DNA of 15,671 nucleotides from Verrucomicrobia bacterium UBA1629. Lineage in GTDB: Bacteria > Verrucomicrobiota > Kiritimatiellia > RFP12 > UBA1067. Of this stretch, positions 12,811 to 15,671 are shown in pieces. Below the pieces are notes generated by a model. The model worked only from the letters and a program-made list of their open reading frames with translations, was not told where the DNA came from and did not search any database. The stretch lies in the NCBI GenBank assembly GCA_002321305.1, contig DCMF01000123.1, positions 1-15,671 of the forward strand. Reading direction: 5' to 3'. The stretch's first letter is position 1; each line of letters starts with the position of its first letter. A program made the position numbers and the translations under genes.

Positions 12811-12985
12811 CCAGCGGGGCGCATCATCCACTCACATGCCGTTCACGATTTGAAACAGTGGTAGTATTTCAGGAGAACGACTTGTTAGCGTTGACGCTAA
12901 ATCATCTCATGCGGTCGCGGGGTGGAGCGCGGCGGTGCGCCGCGTCAGTTCCCGACCTATAGGCCCCTCGGCGAACCGAGGGACA
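12722..12985 (-). ncRNA. highly structured RNA of unknown family (ncRNA or R-M leader)
   Basis: An extended -10 promoter predicts transcription from about 12985. The minus-strand RNA then contains, 5' to 3': a 7-bp hairpin with a UUCG loop (12982-12965); a 7-bp GC hairpin CGCGGCG/CGCCGCG (12944-12928); TTAGCG/CGCTAA with a 4-nt loop (12900-12885); a long branched hairpin (12876-12758); and a 20-bp terminator-like helix (12810-12737) followed by a U-rich tract. No open reading frame of note spans it. I compared it mentally with RNase P RNA, tmRNA, SRP RNA and 6S RNA and saw none of their conserved cores. It could be an independent small RNA of about 265 nt, or the attenuator leader of the restriction-modification operon that begins at 12556. 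Confidence 0.6.
12758..12876 (-). repeat. long imperfect inverted repeat (119-nt hairpin)
   Basis: The arms 12876-12831 and 12800-12758 pair in blocks on the minus strand: TCTCCTGAA/TTCAGGAGA (9 bp), CTACCAC/GTGGTAG (7 bp), ATCGTGAA/TTCACGAT (8 bp) and GCATG/CATGC (5 bp), separated by small internal loops. The top is closed by ATGCGCCC/GGGCGCAT (8 bp, 4-nt loop, 12824-12805). It competes with the terminator-like stem for bases 12810-12791. Confidence 0.75.
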
Positions 12986-12991
12986 GCGCGA

Positions 12992-13000
12992 ATTATACCA
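12992..13000 (-). promoter_or_regulatory. extended -10 promoter of the structured RNA
   Basis: TGGTATAAT (13000-12992), preceded by TT and followed by TCGCGCT. There is no good -35 at 16-18 bases. The predicted start is near 12985, just before the UUCG-loop hairpin. The interval 13001-13024, between this box and the duplicated gene tail, shows nothing else. Confidence 0.7.
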
Positions 13001-13024
13001 AAATCGGGCAAGGCTGTGGGCTTG

Positions 13025-13087
13025 TCACGGCTGGTGTCGGCTGAGGTTGCCCGGATTGGGGCAGAGGTTCGTCCTCATGTCCCATTC
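13025..13087 (-). pseudogene. duplicated 21-codon tail of the 353-aa gene
   Basis: On the minus strand this segment reads E-W-D-M-R-T-N-L-C-P-N-P-G-N-L-S-R-H-Q-P-stop. The end of the 353-aa gene (13739-13677) reads E-W-D-M-K-T-N-L-C-P-D-P-G-N-I-G-M-R-Q-P-stop. The two differ at about 8 of 66 bases and share the same stop and following TGACA. It has no start and begins exactly at the stop codon of the 191-aa gene, so it is a remnant of a lost paralogue rather than a gene. Confidence 0.85.
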
Positions 13088-13661
13088 ACCGCAAGATAAC
13101 CGCTATTCCCGTCGTCGAGACCTCGACGTCGAACCGCTCGTTTCGGCTGTCAGGGCCGCGTGCCGTCAGCCGCAGCGTGTCCCAGTTCGCGTCATAAAGC
13201 CAGCTCGGAGGCGCTGCGGTGACGGCGGCGAAGACCTGACCGACTTCGTTCGAGACAGCGAGGCCCCGCATCACGCGATGCTTGAGGGCACAGTTCCAAA
13301 GCAGGGTTCGATCAGCCTCGCCCGTGCCGACGGACGGTTCCTCGAACCGCTCGCCCGTCGGGACGCGCTCGATGAAGTACCGTCCGCAGTCCCAGCCGAT
13401 CCGGACATCCGACTCTCCGAAGGAGAGATTGCCGTCACCGTCGTCGTCCCGTCCGAAGGCGATCTCGACGTTGTTGGACGGAGTTCCCCTGAACGCGAGA
13501 GCGAACGTCAGCCCGCACACGCTGGGCATCGCCTGGTCAAGCGGATGGCAGGCCGTCACCTCCGTGTCGGCGAACTCCGGCGCGGGAAGCGGCGGCAGGG
13601 GACGAGCGAGGGCCGCTGCGAAGCCAATGAAGACGAACAATGAAGCAAGGGCTGATTTCAT
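13086..13661 (-). CDS. secreted protein with EF-hand-like calcium loop
   Basis: A 191-aa exported protein of unknown function. A signal peptide spans residues 1-19 (likely cut after A-L-A). Residues 72-83 read D-D-D-G-D-G-N-L-S-F-G-E, a complete EF-hand/dockerin-type loop with ligands D72, D74, D76, S80 and E83, embedded in a beta-rich stretch (V-E-I-A-F-G-R before, V-R-I-G-W-D-C-G after). Three cysteines near 38, 49 and 92 could form disulfides outside the cell. It lies 15 bases after the 353-aa gene, with AGGGGAAG as ribosome site, so the two are co-transcribed. Its stop codon TGA is formed exactly where homology to the tail of the 353-aa gene begins, so its own C-terminus may have been trimmed by a deletion. 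Confidence 0.75.
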   Translation of the reverse strand: MKSALASLFVFIGFAAALARPLPPLPAPEFADTEVTACHPLDQAMPSVCGLTFALAFRGTPSNNVEIAFGRDDDGDGNLSFGESDVRIGWDCGRYFIERVPTGERFEEPSVGTGEADRTLLWNCALKHRVMRGLAVSNEVGQVFAAVTAAPPSWLYDANWDTLRLTARGPDSRNERFDVEVSTTGIAVILR

Positions 13662-13676
13662 GTCACACTTCCCCTG

Positions 13677-14738
13677 TCACGGCTGGCGCATGCCGATGTT
13701 GCCCGGATCGGGGCAGAGGTTCGTCTTCATGTCCCATTCGAGATTGCGGTCGAGCGGCGTCGGGTTGAGGTAGTAGAGGAAACGCACGGAAATGACGCCG
13801 CGTTCAAGATCGCCCGAAAACTTGAAATCGCCGTAGACCTTGCCGTAGTAGGCTTCGACAAGGTTGCCCTTCTCGTCGTACCTGGAGCGTATGCGGAACG
13901 TGTAACATCGGTTTTCGTCCATGTCGTCAAAGCGCTTGCTGTACCATTCGCCGCCCATGGAAAATCGCTTGTGCCGTCCCTGTCGACGAACAATGCGCAT
14001 ACTCCGTCCTTCATCGCTGCCGTGCCGGATCTTGATTCCTGAAGTAGGATCGGCATACAATTCAGAAATGCTGTCATCCGCACCTGTCGGCCGAATCGTC
14101 TGGACGAGATCATAAAAGAACACGTCTGCCTCCGCACGAGCGGCAACGCTATATTTCCGATCCTTTCCCGTGATCTGCAACTCCGACGCAATTTCCAGAT
14201 CGGCGGTCTCGCCATGCCCATACGGCGGCAGCCAGTCCCCCTTCATCATGTCGAGGCGCAGAACGGCGTTCGTCCCTTGAAGGCCGAGAAGACCCTTGCG
14301 CCAATTGCGCCATTCGACCCGTTTGACCATGAGAGGGATTGGATGTTCCACTCGTTGAAGCGCAATCGTGACAACGTGATCATCAGGTTGCCAGACACCA
14401 AATAGATTCTTTGATGCGTATTGTTGCGACTTGTTACCCTTATAATACGCACCGGGCTTCCACGCTGTGCAGGACAAATGCCCTGTGTTCGTCTTGCCGG
14501 AGAGTTGACACCGCCCATGAGCATCGGTTTCTCCTTCCGCTGTAATAATCGGGGTCTGTTCTGACCATGCACGCCAGCCGATATCCATCTCGAACCAAAC
14601 TTTGACAGATGCATTCGGCACAAGTTCTCCAGACAAATCGTCAACGACATCAATTGAAATGTTGGCCGTTTCGGCCATTGACAACATCGTAGTGCCAATA
14701 ACCATGCAAAACATTGATACAATCATATTACCTCGCAT
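13677..14738 (-). CDS. secreted protein with N-terminal Ig-like/CarboxypepD_reg-like domain
   Basis: A 353-aa exported protein of unknown function. The N-terminus has a hydrophobic signal (about 5-22, likely cut after S-M-A). Residues about 25-125 look like a carboxypeptidase-regulatory or Ig-like fold: I-S-I-D-V-V-D-D-L-S-G-E-L-V-P-N-A-S-V-K-V-W, then a glycine turn T-D-A-H-G-R-C. The rest is beta-rich, ending in the conserved-looking tail N-L-C-P-D-P-G-N-I-G-M-R-Q-P. The ATG at 14738 follows AGGAG with 8-base spacing and starts directly after the stop of the upstream gene. A second in-frame ATG at 14726 would also give the signal peptide. It is less GC-rich than the flanking genes. A diverged copy of its last 21 codons lies at 13087-13025. 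Confidence 0.75.
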   Translation of the reverse strand: MRGNMIVSMFCMVIGTTMLSMAETANISIDVVDDLSGELVPNASVKVWFEMDIGWRAWSEQTPIITAEGETDAHGRCQLSGKTNTGHLSCTAWKPGAYYKGNKSQQYASKNLFGVWQPDDHVVTIALQRVEHPIPLMVKRVEWRNWRKGLLGLQGTNAVLRLDMMKGDWLPPYGHGETADLEIASELQITGKDRKYSVAARAEADVFFYDLVQTIRPTGADDSISELYADPTSGIKIRHGSDEGRSMRIVRRQGRHKRFSMGGEWYSKRFDDMDENRCYTFRIRSRYDEKGNLVEAYYGKVYGDFKFSGDLERGVISVRFLYYLNPTPLDRNLEWDMKTNLCPDPGNIGMRQP

Positions 14739-15671
14739 TTAAGGAGCTCCTTTCAAGATCAAGTGGAATAAAACCGTCATGTAGAAATAAGCTATGTTCT
14801 TTATGTCCGAGTGAAACCATTTCGGATTTCCATCCTTGGCACGTGGCCATTCGTCAGAAGCACAGTCCTGAAGGTTTATGTTGCCGCTCACACCGTCCGT
14901 CGGATTCCGCCCCGCCGCGAAGGACTCGGCCGGGATGGCGTCGCCGAGCATCTTCGCCCGCAGCTCCGCATTCGCAAAGTCCAGCGCGTTCGTCGAGGTC
15001 ATCCGCTCGTCATTGAACGACGTGAAGAGCGGACTCGCAATCAGATCGTCCCTCGTGTAGTCCTTGAAGTAAGAGGCGTTGAACCCGGAGAGCGGGATGT
15101 AGGCGAGCGGGTTGGCGACGTGCCGCGCGTTGATCCCCCAGCCGCCCTCGATCTCCGCCCCGGAGAACAGGACTGCGTTCACGCCGTACCAGAGCGCGCA
15201 GCCCTTGAAGAGCTCCTGCTTCGACCACGCGCCCCCGAAGTCCTCCGCCTCGACGCCGAAGACCTTCGCCTGCGTCGGGTTCGCCAGCACGTCCTCCGTC
15301 GGCGAGTAGAAGTTGACCGCGTTGCGGATTCCCGCGAACCGCCCCCGCCAGGAGAGCCCGGCGCGGAAGTCGCCGGCCGCCGAGGCGAAGAGGTTGGCGA
15401 AATGCGAGGCACGGAAGCGCGGGTCGAGGCCCTTCCACGCCCCATCGACCATCAGGTCATCCTGTTCCTCTGCATAATACGCCTCCATCGGCACGGCGGC
15501 GTTGAGCATGCAGTACCGCGAATACGCCAGCCCGTGGTCAACGGCGGCGGCGGAGACGAGCATGTTGCCGAGCGAGTGCGCGAGCATCGTCTTCGCGCCC
15601 GGCAGCCCGTCGCAGAGCGCCTTGAGGGCGGGGGCCGTCATGAAGGCGTGCCGGACGTTGACGTAGTAGTT
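14739..15671 (-). CDS. C-terminal part of a secreted alpha/beta-hydrolase-like protein (partial)
   Basis: The frame is open from the right window edge, so the true start lies outside; 310 residues are visible. An in-frame ATG at 15641 is internal, as coding sequence (N-Y-Y-V-N-V-R-H-A-F) continues upstream of it. M-L-A-H-S-L-G-N-M-L near the start has the nucleophile-elbow form of a lipase-like alpha/beta hydrolase (H-S-L-G-N). The following A-V-D-H-G-L, the region with P-T-E-D-V-L-A-N (a possible acid) and the C-terminal K-W-F-H-S-D-I-K-N-I-A-Y (a possible catalytic His) agree with that fold. It is probably the end of a large surface protein. The stop TAA is immediately followed by the next gene's ATG. 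The last 40 codons are noticeably more AT-rich than the rest. Confidence 0.65.
   Translation of the reverse strand, partial: NYYVNVRHAFMTAPALKALCDGLPGAKTMLAHSLGNMLVSAAAVDHGLAYSRYCMLNAAVPMEAYYAEEQDDLMVDGAWKGLDPRFRASHFANLFASAAGDFRAGLSWRGRFAGIRNAVNFYSPTEDVLANPTQAKVFGVEAEDFGGAWSKQELFKGCALWYGVNAVLFSGAEIEGGWGINARHVANPLAYIPLSGFNASYFKDYTRDDLIASPLFTSFNDERMTSTNALDFANAELRAKMLGDAIPAESFAAGRNPTDGVSGNINLQDCASDEWPRAKDGNPKWFHSDIKNIAYFYMTVLFHLILKGAP
14741..14752. repeat. 12-bp perfect palindrome containing the Shine-Dalgarno
   Basis: AAGGAGCTCCTT is self-complementary and includes the AGGAG ribosome site of the 353-aa gene as well as the last codons of the upstream gene. In RNA it could pair in trans or form a very tight turn, but not a normal hairpin, so regulatory meaning is uncertain. 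Confidence 0.5.

Noticed and set aside
12443..12853. 136-codon plus-strand open frame over the R-M leader
   Set aside because: It overlaps the methyltransferase start antisense and covers the inverted repeats. The composition is not protein-like and the helix evidence favours minus-strand RNA.
12846..12880. A string CTGAAATACTACCAC resembling part of 23S rRNA domain V
   Set aside because: The similarity is limited to about 12 bases. The following bases pair locally within the hairpin and none of the neighbouring conserved rRNA sequence is present.
12881..12900. GTTAGCG...CGCTAAAT considered as an integron attC-type core
   Set aside because: It does not fit the GTTRRRY/RYYYAAC core pair, and no integrase or gene cassettes are visible. 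It is a simple 6-bp hairpin.
12721..12985. RNase P RNA, tmRNA, SRP RNA or 6S RNA
   Set aside because: Key conserved strings (the GAGGAAAGUCC core of RNase P, the tmRNA tRNA-like ends, the SRP GGAAGGAAGCAG loop) are absent, and the multi-hairpin layout does not match the 6S rod.
14440..14456. TTATAATACGC inside the 353-aa gene as a promoter
   Set aside because: It lies on the plus strand within a coding region and no plus-strand gene lies downstream.

Overview
This is a GC-rich bacterial window in which every convincing complete gene lies on the minus strand, so it reads right to left. No rRNA or other phylogenetic marker is present. The gene content (secreted proteins of unknown function in families I associate with Verrucomicrobiota/Lentisphaerota/Kiritimatiellota, paired GYF-domain proteins, a non-cysteine THI4 with a TPP riboswitch, an anaerobe-type 2[4Fe-4S] ferredoxin) suggests an anaerobic, possibly gut-associated member of the PVC group. 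That placement is inference.

Layout from the right edge to the left edge. (1) 15671-13025: the C-terminal part of a secreted alpha/beta-hydrolase-like protein, two short secreted proteins (353 and 191 aa), and a 21-codon duplicated tail of the 353-aa gene left behind the 191-aa gene, a scar of a rearranged gene array. (2) 13000-9768: an extended -10 promoter, a roughly 265-nt highly structured RNA ending in a terminator-like hairpin, then a two-gene restriction-modification module (N6-adenine methyltransferase and a PD-(D/E)XK nuclease) that is visibly less GC-rich than its surroundings. (3) 9738-9521: a 60-aa orphan protein with its own promoter. (4) 9424-7599: a secreted tandem-duplicated esterase. 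(5) 7533-5860: thiamine operon with promoter, TPP riboswitch, thi4, a heptamer-based tandem repeat filling the intergenic gap, then thiE. (6) 5867-2263: an operon of two paralogous GYF-domain proteins and a TPR protein, all joined by ATGA overlaps, whose -10 box overlaps the thiE stop codon and lies so close to the first ATG that the mRNA would be leaderless. (7) 2237-231: ferredoxin, ArsP_2-type 10-TM transporter and YihY family membrane protein, again joined by 4-base overlaps. (8) 1-144, plus strand: the end of a possible transposase.

Two points stand out. The first is the structured RNA upstream of the restriction-modification genes. It has a 20-bp helix that is continuous only when read as minus-strand RNA, because two DNA mismatches become G-U pairs, and this helix is mutually exclusive with a second long hairpin. 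The second is a recurring promoter signature (TGGTATAAT followed by a GC-rich CGCGCC-like discriminator) in front of nearly every transcription unit.
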